Assembly: GCA_963743285.1 (NCBI GenBank)
Contig: CAVUPF010000009.1
Span: forward strand, 62,001 to 126,000
Direction: 5' to 3'
From: CAVUPF01 sp963743285
Lineage (GTDB): Bacteria > Actinomycetota > Thermoleophilia > Solirubrobacterales > 70-9
DNA: 64,000 nt
Shown in pieces: positions 23,047 to 31,239 of the stretch; position 1 is the first letter of the stretch; each line of letters begins with the position of its first letter. A model generated the notes under the pieces. That model did not search any database, was not told the origin of the DNA, and saw only the letters and a program-made list of their open reading frames with translations. The translations under genes were made by a program, and so were the position numbers.

Positions 23047-24962
23047 GCTGGCAGCTGACCAGCTTCCTGATCCTCGGCGCCACCCTGATCGGCGGCTTCG
23101 CTTGGTATGAGCGCTCGCGGCCGCCCTCCCAGGTGGTCGCCTTGGTCGCCGCCCTGGCCGCCATGGCGATTGCCGGTCGCATCGCCTTTGCGGCCTTCCC
23201 CAACGTCAAGCCCACTACCGACATCGTCATCTTCGCCGGCTATGCCCTGGGCCCGGCGCCGGGGTTCGCGGTCGGCGCCCTGACGGCTCTGGTCTCCAAC
23301 TTTTGGTTCGGCCAGGGGCCGTGGACCCCGTGGCAGATGGCGGCCTGGGGCCTGTGCGGGATCTTGGGCGCGGCGCTTGCCCTCGGCACTCGCAACGTCG
23401 GCCGCTTCACGCTGGCTGCGGTCTGCGGCTTTGCCGGGGTCGCCTACGGAGCGCTGCTCAACTTCTCAGAAATGACCTACGGCGGCGAACTCTCACTGCG
23501 GCGCTTCCTGTTCTTTGAGGGGCGGGCGGTTCCCTTCGACGCCGCCCACGCGATCGGCAACATCGTCTTCGCGCTGATCGCCGGGCCGGCGATGGTGCGA
23601 ATGCTGATCCGCTTCCGCGAGCGGTTCCAGTGGGGGAGGGGGGAGGAGGCCGAGCAGCCTGGATCGACACCGGCCGGGCTGCGCCCGGGCTTGCGCGGCG
23701 GGGGTGTCGCTGCGGTGCTGGTCCTCGCCCTGGCACTGGCGGTCGCTCTCCCGGCCCGGGCCGAGGCCTCCGATACCTCCCGCGCCGCCGACTGGCTGGA
23801 ATCGGTCGAGAACTCCGACGGCGGCTTCGGCGCCTCGCCCGGTGAACGCTCCAGCGTCGCGATGACCGACTGGGCGATGCTGGGACTCGAGGCGGCCGGC
23901 CGCAATCCGCTGGACATCTCCAGCGCCGGCCAAACGCCGATCGACTTCATCCGTGGCGCCCAGCGGGAAATCAGCAGCACCGGCGACCTCGCCCGCACGA
24001 TCCTCGCCCTGGAGGGGGCGGGCCTCAGCCCCCGCTCCTTCGCCGGGCGTGACCTGGTCGCCGAACTTGGCAAGCGCCGCCGCGACGACGGCTCTTTCGA
24101 AGGCTGGCCGAGCGAGACCGCATTCAGCGTCATCGCCCTGCGCGCCGCGGGCGCCGACGACGGGCTCGACAAGTCGGTGGAATGGCTGCGCAGCGTCCAG
24201 AACGATGACGGTGGCTGGGGCGATACGCCCGGCTCGCCCAGCATCGCCGACGACACCGGCGCGGTCCTGCAGGTACTTGCGAGCGGCTCCAAGGCCGCCG
24301 AACTCGGCCTCTCCTACCTGCGCGCGGCGCAGCGCCCCGGCGGCGGCTTCTCGCTCGGCAGCTCGGGCGCGGTCAACACCCAGTCCACCGCCTGGGCGAT
24401 CCAGGGCATCATCGCGGTCGGCGGTGATCCCGGCTCCTTCCGCCACGGCGGCGCCAGCGCCCCCGACTACCTCTCCAGCCAGCAGGCGAGCGATGGCCAC
24501 TTCCGCTACTCCGCGGCCAGCGACCAGACGCCGGTCTGGGTCACCGGGGAGGTCCTGGTGGCCGCCGCTGGTGAGTCCTTCCCCGTCCCGGTCGCGCCCC
24601 GGGCCCCCAAGCCTGCCAAGAGCGGTGCGACGAAGCCATCGGGCACCCCGGCGACGGCGGCACCCAAGTCGACCGGCTCCGTGCCGATCCCTTTGCAGAG
24701 CAGCTCCGGCGCGCCCGCCGGAGCCTCGGTGCCGTCGGGCCGCCCGCCGCCGATCGGGAGCGCGTCTCCGACGATCCCGACCCCGAAGGGCAAAGTGCCA
24801 AGCCCCGCATCGTCACTACCCCCTTCCACGCAGCCCTCCTCGGCGAGCGGCATCGAAGCCGGCGGCGCGGCCTCGCCGTGGCCGCCGATCCTGATCGGCA
24901 TCGCAAGCGGTGGCCTCGCGCTCGGCACCACCTGGTGGCTGGCCCGCCGACACGGCTGGTAG
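23043..24962 (+). CDS. ECF S component fused to alpha/alpha-toroid domain and anchor
   Basis: 639 aa from GTG 23043 (GTGA overlap). Residues 1-195 form a membrane S component (LTSFLILGATLIGGFAWYE, AAMAIAGRIAFAAFPNVKPTTDIVIFAGYALGPAPGFAVGALTALVSNFWFGQGPWTPWQM; the latter is typical of ECF-S for cobalamin-type substrates). After about 230 another hydrophobic segment leads to a prenyltransferase/squalene-cyclase-like repeat domain: WLESVENSDGGFGASPG, DDGSFEGWPSETAFSVIALRAAG, WLRSVQNDDGGWGD, GGGFSLGSSGAVNTQSTAWAIQGI. A Pro/Ser-rich linker and a final membrane segment (ILIGIASGGLALGTTWWLARR) end it. Same fold as the alpha domain of intrinsic factor; a B12-binding role is inferred. Confidence 0.85.
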   Translation: MSWQLTSFLILGATLIGGFAWYERSRPPSQVVALVAALAAMAIAGRIAFAAFPNVKPTTDIVIFAGYALGPAPGFAVGALTALVSNFWFGQGPWTPWQMAAWGLCGILGAALALGTRNVGRFTLAAVCGFAGVAYGALLNFSEMTYGGELSLRRFLFFEGRAVPFDAAHAIGNIVFALIAGPAMVRMLIRFRERFQWGRGEEAEQPGSTPAGLRPGLRGGGVAAVLVLALALAVALPARAEASDTSRAADWLESVENSDGGFGASPGERSSVAMTDWAMLGLEAAGRNPLDISSAGQTPIDFIRGAQREISSTGDLARTILALEGAGLSPRSFAGRDLVAELGKRRRDDGSFEGWPSETAFSVIALRAAGADDGLDKSVEWLRSVQNDDGGWGDTPGSPSIADDTGAVLQVLASGSKAAELGLSYLRAAQRPGGGFSLGSSGAVNTQSTAWAIQGIIAVGGDPGSFRHGGASAPDYLSSQQASDGHFRYSAASDQTPVWVTGEVLVAAAGESFPVPVAPRAPKPAKSGATKPSGTPATAAPKSTGSVPIPLQSSSGAPAGASVPSGRPPPIGSASPTIPTPKGKVPSPASSLPPSTQPSSASGIEAGGAASPWPPILIGIASGGLALGTTWWLARRHGW

Positions 24963-25042
24963 CTTGCCGGCAGTGGCCGCTAGGCTCGGACTGTGGACGT
25001 GCAGACCGCGATCCGGGCGCCGAGGGCCTTCCTCCTGGACTG

Positions 25043-26728
25043 ATGCTTGCTCGCGCCGAGGCACTCGAGGCGATCGCCGGCAGGCGCTTCGAGGTGGTGG
25101 TGATCGGCGGCGGCATCACCGGTGCTGGAGTCGCCCTCGACGCCGCCTCGCGCGGCTACTCGGTCGCTCTGCTGGAGCGCGAGGACTACGCGGTCGGTAC
25201 CTCCAGCCGCTCCTCGAAGATGGTCCACGGCGGCCTGCGCTACCTGCAGAACTTCGACTTGGGACTGGTCCGCGAGGCGCTGCTCGAGCGCCAGTTGATG
25301 GTCCGGCTGGCGCCCCACCTCGTCTACCCGACCCCGTTCCTCGTCCCCGCCCTGGGCGAGGAGCGCCGCGACCGCAAAATCGGGCTCGGCCTCAACATGT
25401 ACGACGTGATGGCGACGACCAGGGTCGGCCGCAGCCGTCGCGAGATGAGGTCGGCCAAGGAGGAGGACGAGGGCTTTGACTGGTCCCCCGATCGCCATCG
25501 CACGATCGACCGCGAGGAGGTGTTGGAAATGGTCCCGGCGCTCGCCTCGCGCGAACCTAAGAGCGCCTACCTCTTCTATGACTGTCAGACCGACGACGTC
25601 CGCCTCGTGCTGACCGTCTTGGGGGAGGCGGAGCGCTTCGGCGCCGTGATGCTGAACGGCGCCGAGGTGACCGAGGTGCTCTCTTTAAAGGGTCGCGCCT
25701 CCGGCGTCGCCTTCGTCGAGGCCGAGTCGGGCGAGCGCCTCGTGGTCGAGGCCGACAACGTCGTCAACGCGACCGGCGTCTGGGCCGACCGCATCCGCCC
25801 CGAGGAGGTGGTCGACGAGGCGGACCTGCCGCGGATCGCCCCCAGCCGCGGAACCCATCTGATTCTCGATCAGGCCGACCTGCCGATGGGCCGCGCCGCC
25901 TGCGTCATCCCCGCCGGCGAGGGGCGCATGATCTTCGCCCTGCCCTGGTACGGCCGCACCCTGATCGGCACCACGGACAACAAATACGAGGGGGACATCT
26001 CCCTGCCCAAGCCGGCCGAGGAGGACATCGCCTACCTGCTCGACGCGGTCGACTCTTTCTTCGGCGCCTCGCTCGGGCGCTCTGATCTGATCGGCGCCTA
26101 CGCCGGGGTGAGGCCGCTGATCTCGACCGGCGACCGTCGCACCTCAGTCGACATCTCCCGCAAAGCGGAGTTGTATGAGACCTCTTCAGGGATGCTGACG
26201 ATCACCGGCGGCAAGCTGACCACCTGGAGGCGGATGGCGAAGCAGACCGTCGACCGACTGGTCGAGCGCGAGGGGCGCCAGGCCCCTTGCCACACGGCCG
26301 AGATCCCGCTCGGGATGGAGGCGCGCGTCGAGGACCTGGAAGCGCCGCAGGGCATCGGGGACGAGTCGATCGCCCAGCTCGCCTTTCGCTACGGGCACGC
26401 CGCCCGCGCCGTCCTCGACCTGGCCTGGAAGGAACCAAAGCTGGCGGAGCCGATCGCCGCCGGCCGCCCTGACCTGCTTGCCGAGGCGACGATCGCCGCT
26501 CGCCTCGAGCAGGCCCGTAGCGTCGCCGACGTGCTGCTCCGCCGCACCCGGCTGGGGATCCTCGCCGCGCCCCAGCTGCGCAGCGCCGACTCGGTTCGTC
26601 CGGTCGCCGAGGCGATCGGACGCGAGCTTGGCTGGTCGCGCCGGCGTATCAAGCAGGAGGCCGAGGCCTGGCCGATGGTCATGGCCGAGGAGGGCGTCGA
26701 CCCCGCCCACGCGGACCTCACCGGTTGA
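25043..26728 (+). CDS. glpD: glycerol-3-phosphate dehydrogenase (FAD)
   Basis: 561 aa; oxidises sn-glycerol-3-phosphate to dihydroxyacetone phosphate and passes electrons to quinone at the membrane. The FAD-binding loop VVVIGGGITGAGVALDAASRGYSVALLERED is at the N-terminus, with SSRSSKMVHGGLRYLQNFDLGLVREAL typical of GlpD. Also present are WYGRTLIGTTDN, GVRPLI and the C-terminal DAO_C domain (AQLAFRYGHAARAVLDLA). ATG 25043 was chosen; upstream in-frame residues are unlike GlpD. A separate unit from the preceding operon. Confidence 0.93.
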   Translation: MLARAEALEAIAGRRFEVVVIGGGITGAGVALDAASRGYSVALLEREDYAVGTSSRSSKMVHGGLRYLQNFDLGLVREALLERQLMVRLAPHLVYPTPFLVPALGEERRDRKIGLGLNMYDVMATTRVGRSRREMRSAKEEDEGFDWSPDRHRTIDREEVLEMVPALASREPKSAYLFYDCQTDDVRLVLTVLGEAERFGAVMLNGAEVTEVLSLKGRASGVAFVEAESGERLVVEADNVVNATGVWADRIRPEEVVDEADLPRIAPSRGTHLILDQADLPMGRAACVIPAGEGRMIFALPWYGRTLIGTTDNKYEGDISLPKPAEEDIAYLLDAVDSFFGASLGRSDLIGAYAGVRPLISTGDRRTSVDISRKAELYETSSGMLTITGGKLTTWRRMAKQTVDRLVEREGRQAPCHTAEIPLGMEARVEDLEAPQGIGDESIAQLAFRYGHAARAVLDLAWKEPKLAEPIAAGRPDLLAEATIAARLEQARSVADVLLRRTRLGILAAPQLRSADSVRPVAEAIGRELGWSRRRIKQEAEAWPMVMAEEGVDPAHADLTG

Positions 26729-26744
26729 ATAACCTGCCGCCTCG

Positions 26745-27380
26745 ATGACCAAGGCCGAGCTGGAATCCAAGCACCTCGCCGAGTTGCACGCGCTGGCGGC
26801 CGAGGCGGGCCTTCCTCGCTACCGGATGCTGCCCCGCAGCGAGTTGATCGAGAAGCTGGCCAGCGGCGAACCGGCGCGGGAGGCGCCGCAGCGGCAGCGG
26901 CCATCCCGTCCCACCGCTGCCCCCGCCGCAACGCCGGAGTCGCCCTCGGCCCAGGCTCCGGAGGCCGAGTCCCGGCGCCCTCGACGCCGCCGTCGGCACC
27001 GCTTCCGCCTCCGCCGCAAAGGCGGCAGCTCCCGCGAGCATACGGACCGTTGGCTGGAGGCCTGGAATGCGCATGACCTCGATGCGATCGTCGCCTGCTA
27101 TTCCGAGGACGTCGCCTTCGCGATCCCGGCTGTGGTCGGGGACGCCGCCGAGGGGCGAATGCAAGGACGCGAGGAGCTGCGCGAGCACTTCCGCCACGGC
27201 CTTGAGCTGGCCCCCAACCTGACCGTCACCGAGGAGTCGTTGCTCGAGGGTCCGGGAGGCTTTGCCCTGCTCTACCGGCGCGAGGACGGGCATCGGGCGA
27301 TCGAGGCGGTCGAGCTGGACGAGTCCGGCCTGGTGGCACGGGCCCGCGTCTATTACGAGCGCGAGCAGCCGACAAGCTGA
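26745..27380 (+). CDS. Rho-N/SAP-like plus SnoaL-like protein
   Basis: 211 aa with two parts. Residues 5-40 (ESKHLAELHALAAEAGLPRYRMLPRSELIEKLA) look like the Rho N-terminal or SAP helical motif that binds nucleic acid. Then comes a disordered Pro/Arg stretch including RRPRRRRRHRFRLRRKGG. Residues 98-205 (HTDRWLEAWNAHDLDAIVACYSEDVAFAIPAVVGDAAEGRMQGREELREHF...) form a SnoaL/NTF2 fold. The combination is unusual; I have no confident function. It starts 16 bases after glpD and may share its transcript. Confidence 0.75.
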   Translation: MTKAELESKHLAELHALAAEAGLPRYRMLPRSELIEKLASGEPAREAPQRQRPSRPTAAPAATPESPSAQAPEAESRRPRRRRRHRFRLRRKGGSSREHTDRWLEAWNAHDLDAIVACYSEDVAFAIPAVVGDAAEGRMQGREELREHFRHGLELAPNLTVTEESLLEGPGGFALLYRREDGHRAIEAVELDESGLVARARVYYEREQPTS

Positions 27381-27387
27381 GAGGCGC

Positions 27388-27855
27388 CTACCTGCGGTAG
27401 GCGATGCGGCGCCAGGAGGGCTCCTTGGAGAGCTCGATCAGCTCGGAGCTGCGGTCCGGTTGGACGTAGCCGAAGGTCTGGGTGCGCTCGTCGAAGACGA
27501 TGTCCAGCTCGCCCTCCTTGACGCGTTGGTCCAGCCAGGCGCCGCGGAAGACGAGGCGGCGGATCCAGTGGACGAGGCTGCGGTTGGCCGGTCCGACTAG
27601 GTCCTCCCAGTTCTCGTTGATGTGCTCGCCGAGGCGGGAGCTGGGCTCGGCGATCTCGCCGCTCACGGCGAGGTCGAGCAGATCGTCCAGCTCCTCGGGG
27701 CTCAGTCCCTGATCGACGAAGCCGAGCTTGACCGCAGCCTGCTCGACGCGCTGACCGAAGTCGCCCTCGTTGAAGGCGAAGCGAAGCTCGCCGTACTCGA
27801 GCACGTAGTCGGAGCCCGACTCGTAATTCCCTCTGCGGGTCGTCTTCTTATCCAC
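27388..27855 (-). CDS. hypothetical protein
   Basis: 155 aa, acidic and soluble, no signal peptide. Features: GELRFAFNEGDFGQRVEQAAVKLGFVDQGLSPEELDDLLDLAVSGEIAEPSSRLGEHINENWEDLVGPANRSLVHWIRRLVFRGAWLDQRVKEGELDIVFDERTQTF. No family recognised, but the sequence is well-behaved coding (not an antisense shadow). It faces the Rho-N/SnoaL gene tail to tail, 7 bases apart. Confidence 0.7.
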   Translation of the reverse strand: MDKKTTRRGNYESGSDYVLEYGELRFAFNEGDFGQRVEQAAVKLGFVDQGLSPEELDDLLDLAVSGEIAEPSSRLGEHINENWEDLVGPANRSLVHWIRRLVFRGAWLDQRVKEGELDIVFDERTQTFGYVQPDRSSELIELSKEPSWRRIAYRR

Positions 27856-28004
27856 GGTTGAAGCCCATCGGCCCCCGCCAGCCCAGCGGAAGCAGGTGCC
27901 GGATCATGCCGATCATCGTAGTCGGGTGCCGGCCGGGGGGGGCCACTGAACGACGGTTTGCAGGCCCGCTCCTGCGCCCCGGCGCTCTAGGCTTGCTCTT
28001 GGCC

Positions 28005-28736
28005 GTGATCGACCTGCACTGCCACATCCTGCCTGCCCTCGACGACGGGGCGCTAGACCTGGCAGACAGCAGCGGCATGGCCCGGCAGGCCGCTGCGGAC
28101 GGGATCGGGGCGATCTGTGCCACCCCTCACATCCGCCACGACCACGAGGTCGACATCGAAGAGATCGCCTGCCGGGTCGAGACCCTCGGCGAGCGGCTGC
28201 GCGCAGAGGGCATCCCGGTCACCGTCCTTCAGGGGGGCGAGGTCGCAGAGTCGGCGGTCGAGGGCCTGAGTGCTGAGGAGCTGGCGCTGGTCGGGCTGGG
28301 CGGCGGAGGCTGGGTCCTGCTCGAGCCGGCACCCGGGCCACTCAGCGACAGCCTCACCCGCCGCGTCGAGTACCTCGCCGAGCGCGGCCACCGCTCGCTG
28401 ATCGCCCATCCCGAGCGTCACCCCTCGGCGGACATGTTCAAGCGCCTCGCGGGCCTGATCGCCGCCGGTGCCTTGATCCAGGCCACTGCGGACTTCTTCC
28501 TGCACGAAGCGACGGCGCCGGGGATGCTGGCGCTGGCCGAGGCGGGACTGGTCCATGTGCTCGGCAGCGACTCGCACTCCTCCCAGCATGGCCGTCCGCC
28601 GCGGCTCGCGGCGGCGCTCGAGGGGCTGGCAGCGGTTGAGCGCCTGGCGCCTCATCTGGGGTGGATCGCCGCGACGGCGCCGGGCGCGATCATCGAAGGC
28701 GCGCCGCTCGAGCCGCCGTTTGGTCCGGGGTACTAG
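28005..28736 (+). CDS. PHP-type protein tyrosine phosphatase (CpsB/YwqE family)
   Basis: 243 aa of the PHP metal-dependent fold: DLHCHILPALDDGALDLADS (metal site 1), ICATPHIRHDHE, LQGGEVAES, SLIAHPERHPSADM and VHVLGSDSHSSQH supply the His/Asp cluster. CpsB-type enzymes dephosphorylate bacterial tyrosine kinases that control polysaccharide export. No such kinase is next door, so the substrate is uncertain. GTG 28005 puts IDLHCH at the N-terminus, as in the family; an upstream ATG would add an unlike stretch. Its stop overlaps that of the convergent PfkB gene. Confidence 0.85.
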   Translation: MIDLHCHILPALDDGALDLADSSGMARQAAADGIGAICATPHIRHDHEVDIEEIACRVETLGERLRAEGIPVTVLQGGEVAESAVEGLSAEELALVGLGGGGWVLLEPAPGPLSDSLTRRVEYLAERGHRSLIAHPERHPSADMFKRLAGLIAAGALIQATADFFLHEATAPGMLALAEAGLVHVLGSDSHSSQHGRPPRLAAALEGLAAVERLAPHLGWIAATAPGAIIEGAPLEPPFGPGY

Positions 28737-29665
28737 TCCAGCTCGACCAACTTCACCCTTCTGGCCAGGTCCTCGACCACGGAGCGGGCGCCGGTTCCGA
28801 GGCCGTGTCGCAGGAAGTTGGCCGCCCCCGCCGCGGCGCCGATCCTCAGCGACTCATCCCAGGCGCGGCCGCCGGCGAGTGAGGCGGAGAGGGCGCCCAT
28901 CATCGAATCCCCACAACCCTCTCGCGAGCCGCGGTCAAAGCGGGGTGGGACCAGCATCTGAGCCCGGTCGCCTCGAAGGACGAATGCCGGCTCCCCGGCC
29001 CGGGTCACGATCGCCGCGCCGGCGCCGCGCGCAAGGAGGCGCTCGGTCGCCGTGCGCAGTCTCGCCTCCGTGTCGATCGGCCCGGCGACGAACTCCGCCA
29101 GCTCCCAGTCGTTGATCTTGACCAGGTCCGGCTTGCCCTCTAGCGCGCTGTCGAGCCGCGGCGAGGAGAGGTCGACCAAGACCTGGGTCCCGTTGGCGCG
29201 AACGTCGGCGACCAGATTCCCGTAGATCTCCAGCGGCAACGCCTCGCCTGGGTAGGGGTTGCAGACGACGAGGGCATCGGAGTCGATTGCCGCGGCGCAG
29301 GCTGCCGAGAAGAGGTCGTCGACCTCATGCCGGGAAGGGGGCGTGCTTGCTCCCTGTGCGATCGCGCGGCGCTCGCCACCGCGGCGGTCGTGGATGTAGG
29401 CGCCGCTGGGCTCGGCGCTCGCCACCAGGCGAAGCTCAATCGGCAGCTCCTCGAGCAGCGGTCGCAGCACGGCGCCGGTCTCGCCTCCGATGAAACCGCA
29501 GAGAACCGGGCCTGCTCCCAGCTCTGCCGCCATCCGGGCGACCCAGACACCCTGCCCGGCCGGGTGAAGATGGATCTCGTCGCCTCCCGCACCCGCCAGC
29601 GCCTCGATCGTGATCGAGAGCATTGGGTGGGGCCCGAAGACTGCGACCCTCGCGGTCGTGGTCAT
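28733..29665 (-). CDS. PfkB-family sugar kinase (1-phosphofructokinase-like)
   Basis: 310 aa from ATG 29665 (MTTTARVAVFGPHPMLSITI). The PfkB fold is clear: the GGDEIHLHPAGQGVWVARMAAELGA region corresponds to the 'GGKGxNVA' motif, and the catalytic signature near the end is REGCGDSMMGALSASLA (Asp as base). DLVKINDWELAEFVAGP matches the sugar-kinase hinge. Most like 1-phosphofructokinase or tagatose-6-phosphate kinase; substrate not decidable. The preceding in-frame ATG at 29689 is less likely. Confidence 0.85.
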   Translation of the reverse strand: MTTTARVAVFGPHPMLSITIEALAGAGGDEIHLHPAGQGVWVARMAAELGAGPVLCGFIGGETGAVLRPLLEELPIELRLVASAEPSGAYIHDRRGGERRAIAQGASTPPSRHEVDDLFSAACAAAIDSDALVVCNPYPGEALPLEIYGNLVADVRANGTQVLVDLSSPRLDSALEGKPDLVKINDWELAEFVAGPIDTEARLRTATERLLARGAGAAIVTRAGEPAFVLRGDRAQMLVPPRFDRGSREGCGDSMMGALSASLAGGRAWDESLRIGAAAGAANFLRHGLGTGARSVVEDLARRVKLVELD

Positions 29666-29713
29666 GGTTGGAGAGCCTAGAGCGAGCACCTGGGCCGCCC
29701 AGTCTCTGCTCGC

Positions 29714-31003
29714 TCAAGGACGGGCGTGCAGGAGGCGTGCCGTGACGCCCTGGATCGTGTCGATCCCGTAGCCCATCGTCGGGTCGCCGTCGGTCATCAC
29801 GGCGATCGCTATCCGCTCCCCCGGTCGTTGCAGCCGGGCCACCTGGTGGACGAGCTGTCCACGTTCGGTTTCACGCCAGCCGCCCTTGAAGAAGACCGTC
29901 CAGCCGCGCGGCCGCGCGATGGCCGGGATTCCCCAGCTCTCATAGCCAGCGATGTGGGAGAGCAGGTGACGGGCAAAGTGGCGGAACTGCGGCGGGGTGA
30001 GGCTTTCCATCTCGAAGAAGTAGCGGGCCTGGTCGGCGGGGCTGATCTGCGCGTTGGCCCAGATGCCGACGATCGAGAAGTCGGTCATCGCGGCGCGGCG
30101 CGCCAGCTCACGGAGGCGGGGATCACCGACCCGTTCCCAGACCGCGGTCGCCGCTTCGTTGTCGGAGATGTGGATCATCGGTTCAAGGAGCGAGCGGCTG
30201 GGGGTGTCGAGGCCGCGGTGCTCGGCCGCCAGCTTGCGCAGGTAGGCGACCAGGAGCATCGCCTTGACGACGCTGGCGCTGACGAAGGTCCGGTGCAGGT
30301 GCTCGCCGCCGATCCGCCCCTCGCTGTCGATCACCGCGAATCCGGTATAGCCGATGCGCCGGTTCAAGTAGCGCGTCGCGGCGGCAACTGCGGCAGGCCC
30401 CGGGTAGCCGGCCGGGGCGACACCGAACCCTGCATAGGGCGAGCTGGCGGGGCTGAGGAGGCGGCGCCCGCAAGGGCCCGGCGAGCGGCTCGGGCTGGAG
30501 GTGTCGTGCGGCGGGGTGTTGAAGCAGGCCGCATACCGAAACGGGCCGGCGCTCGTCAGGGTGACGGTGGCGGTCATCCGCGTTACGCCCGGCATGACTT
30601 CGCTGGTCTGCCCGGTCGTCGCCCGACGCAGAGGGCCGCTGGCGCCGCTACTGAGATACCAGTAGACGGTTTGCCCGCCCCAGTGCAGTCCAGCCTGGTG
30701 GCGGGAGACGATGTTGATGCGGGCGCGCCCCTCCGACAGATAGCTGACGCTGTCGCTCACCTGCTCGCCGGTGCCCGCAGCGGCTGGATCGCCGCCGCTC
30801 TCGGAGGCGCGGTTGGACGCGACCCTGCTTGTGCGTGCCCGACTCGGGAGGCCCGCCCCGGCCACGGGTGCGGCCCCGAGAAGGTAGGTGAGGGCGACTG
30901 CGCCGACCAGCACCGCAAGCGACCGAGGCCCCCGGCCCGACCGGGGAGGCGGGGCTCTGTGGGCCGCCACAGCGCGGATCCTATTGCCCATCCGTCCTGC
31001 CAA
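29714..31003 (-). CDS. exported class A beta-lactamase-like serine hydrolase
   Basis: 429 aa. The basic N-terminus and hydrophobic segment (SLAVLVGAVALTYLLGAAPVAGA, 28-50) look like a signal or anchor. A Ser/Arg-rich linker follows, then a central beta-rich stretch, and a penicillin-binding fold: active-site SVVK (Ser244-Lys247), SDN (280-282), and FKGGW in place of KTG near residue 378. Such proteins are often D-Ala-D-Ala or amide hydrolases rather than true resistance enzymes. Divergent from mraZ across about 236 bases. Confidence 0.8.
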   Translation of the reverse strand: MAGRMGNRIRAVAAHRAPPPRSGRGPRSLAVLVGAVALTYLLGAAPVAGAGLPSRARTSRVASNRASESGGDPAAAGTGEQVSDSVSYLSEGRARINIVSRHQAGLHWGGQTVYWYLSSGASGPLRRATTGQTSEVMPGVTRMTATVTLTSAGPFRYAACFNTPPHDTSSPSRSPGPCGRRLLSPASSPYAGFGVAPAGYPGPAAVAAATRYLNRRIGYTGFAVIDSEGRIGGEHLHRTFVSASVVKAMLLVAYLRKLAAEHRGLDTPSRSLLEPMIHISDNEAATAVWERVGDPRLRELARRAAMTDFSIVGIWANAQISPADQARYFFEMESLTPPQFRHFARHLLSHIAGYESWGIPAIARPRGWTVFFKGGWRETERGQLVHQVARLQRPGERIAIAVMTDGDPTMGYGIDTIQGVTARLLHARP

Positions 31004-31073
31004 TCACCCGCGGCTGGCTCCCCCGAGCTGCGCTGCCCGCCGCATGCAAACGACCTTGCAGTGCATGGTCGTG

Positions 31074-31104
31074 TTGCAAAGTGGGGGAAAGTGGGTTACA
31101 GTGG
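31074..31104 (+). promoter_or_regulatory. mraZ (dcw) promoter with three MraZ boxes
   Basis: -35 TTGCAA (31074-31079), 17-base spacer, -10 TACAGT (31097-31102). GTGG repeats at 31081, 31091 and 31101 with exact 10-base period (GTGGG, GTGGG, GTGGC) are the tandem boxes that MraZ is known to bind. They overlap the promoter, so MraZ probably represses the whole dcw cluster by blocking polymerase. Confidence 0.85.
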
Positions 31105-31121
31105 CGCACGAGTTGAAGCCC

Positions 31122-31217
31122 AGGACCGGGGTGGTGAGGCTCCTCCCACCTCATCACCTCGGTCCTAACTCTTTCCGGCCCTCCCACCTCATCACCTCGG
31201 TCCTAACACTTTCCAGC
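31122..31217 (+). repeat. dcw leader hairpin with two competing 3' arms (38-bp tandem repeat)
   Basis: A 38-base unit starting CCTCCCACCTCATCACCTCG occurs twice in tandem (31142-31179 and 31180-31217), with small differences. The 18-base arm at 31122-31139 (AGGACCGGGGTGGTGAGG) can pair with the first unit's CCTCATCACCTCGGTCCT (31149-31166), 16 Watson-Crick plus 2 G-U pairs, or with the identical copy at 31187-31204. Alternative folds in the mraZ 5' leader would suit RNA-level control. There is no U-run, so it is not a simple terminator. Confidence 0.75.
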
Positions 31218-31239
31218 CCTCCCGAAAGGAATCGACGCG

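Noticed and set aside
31142..31217. CRISPR array
   Set aside because: Only two directly abutting repeat units without spacers, in the mraZ leader; no cas genes in the window.
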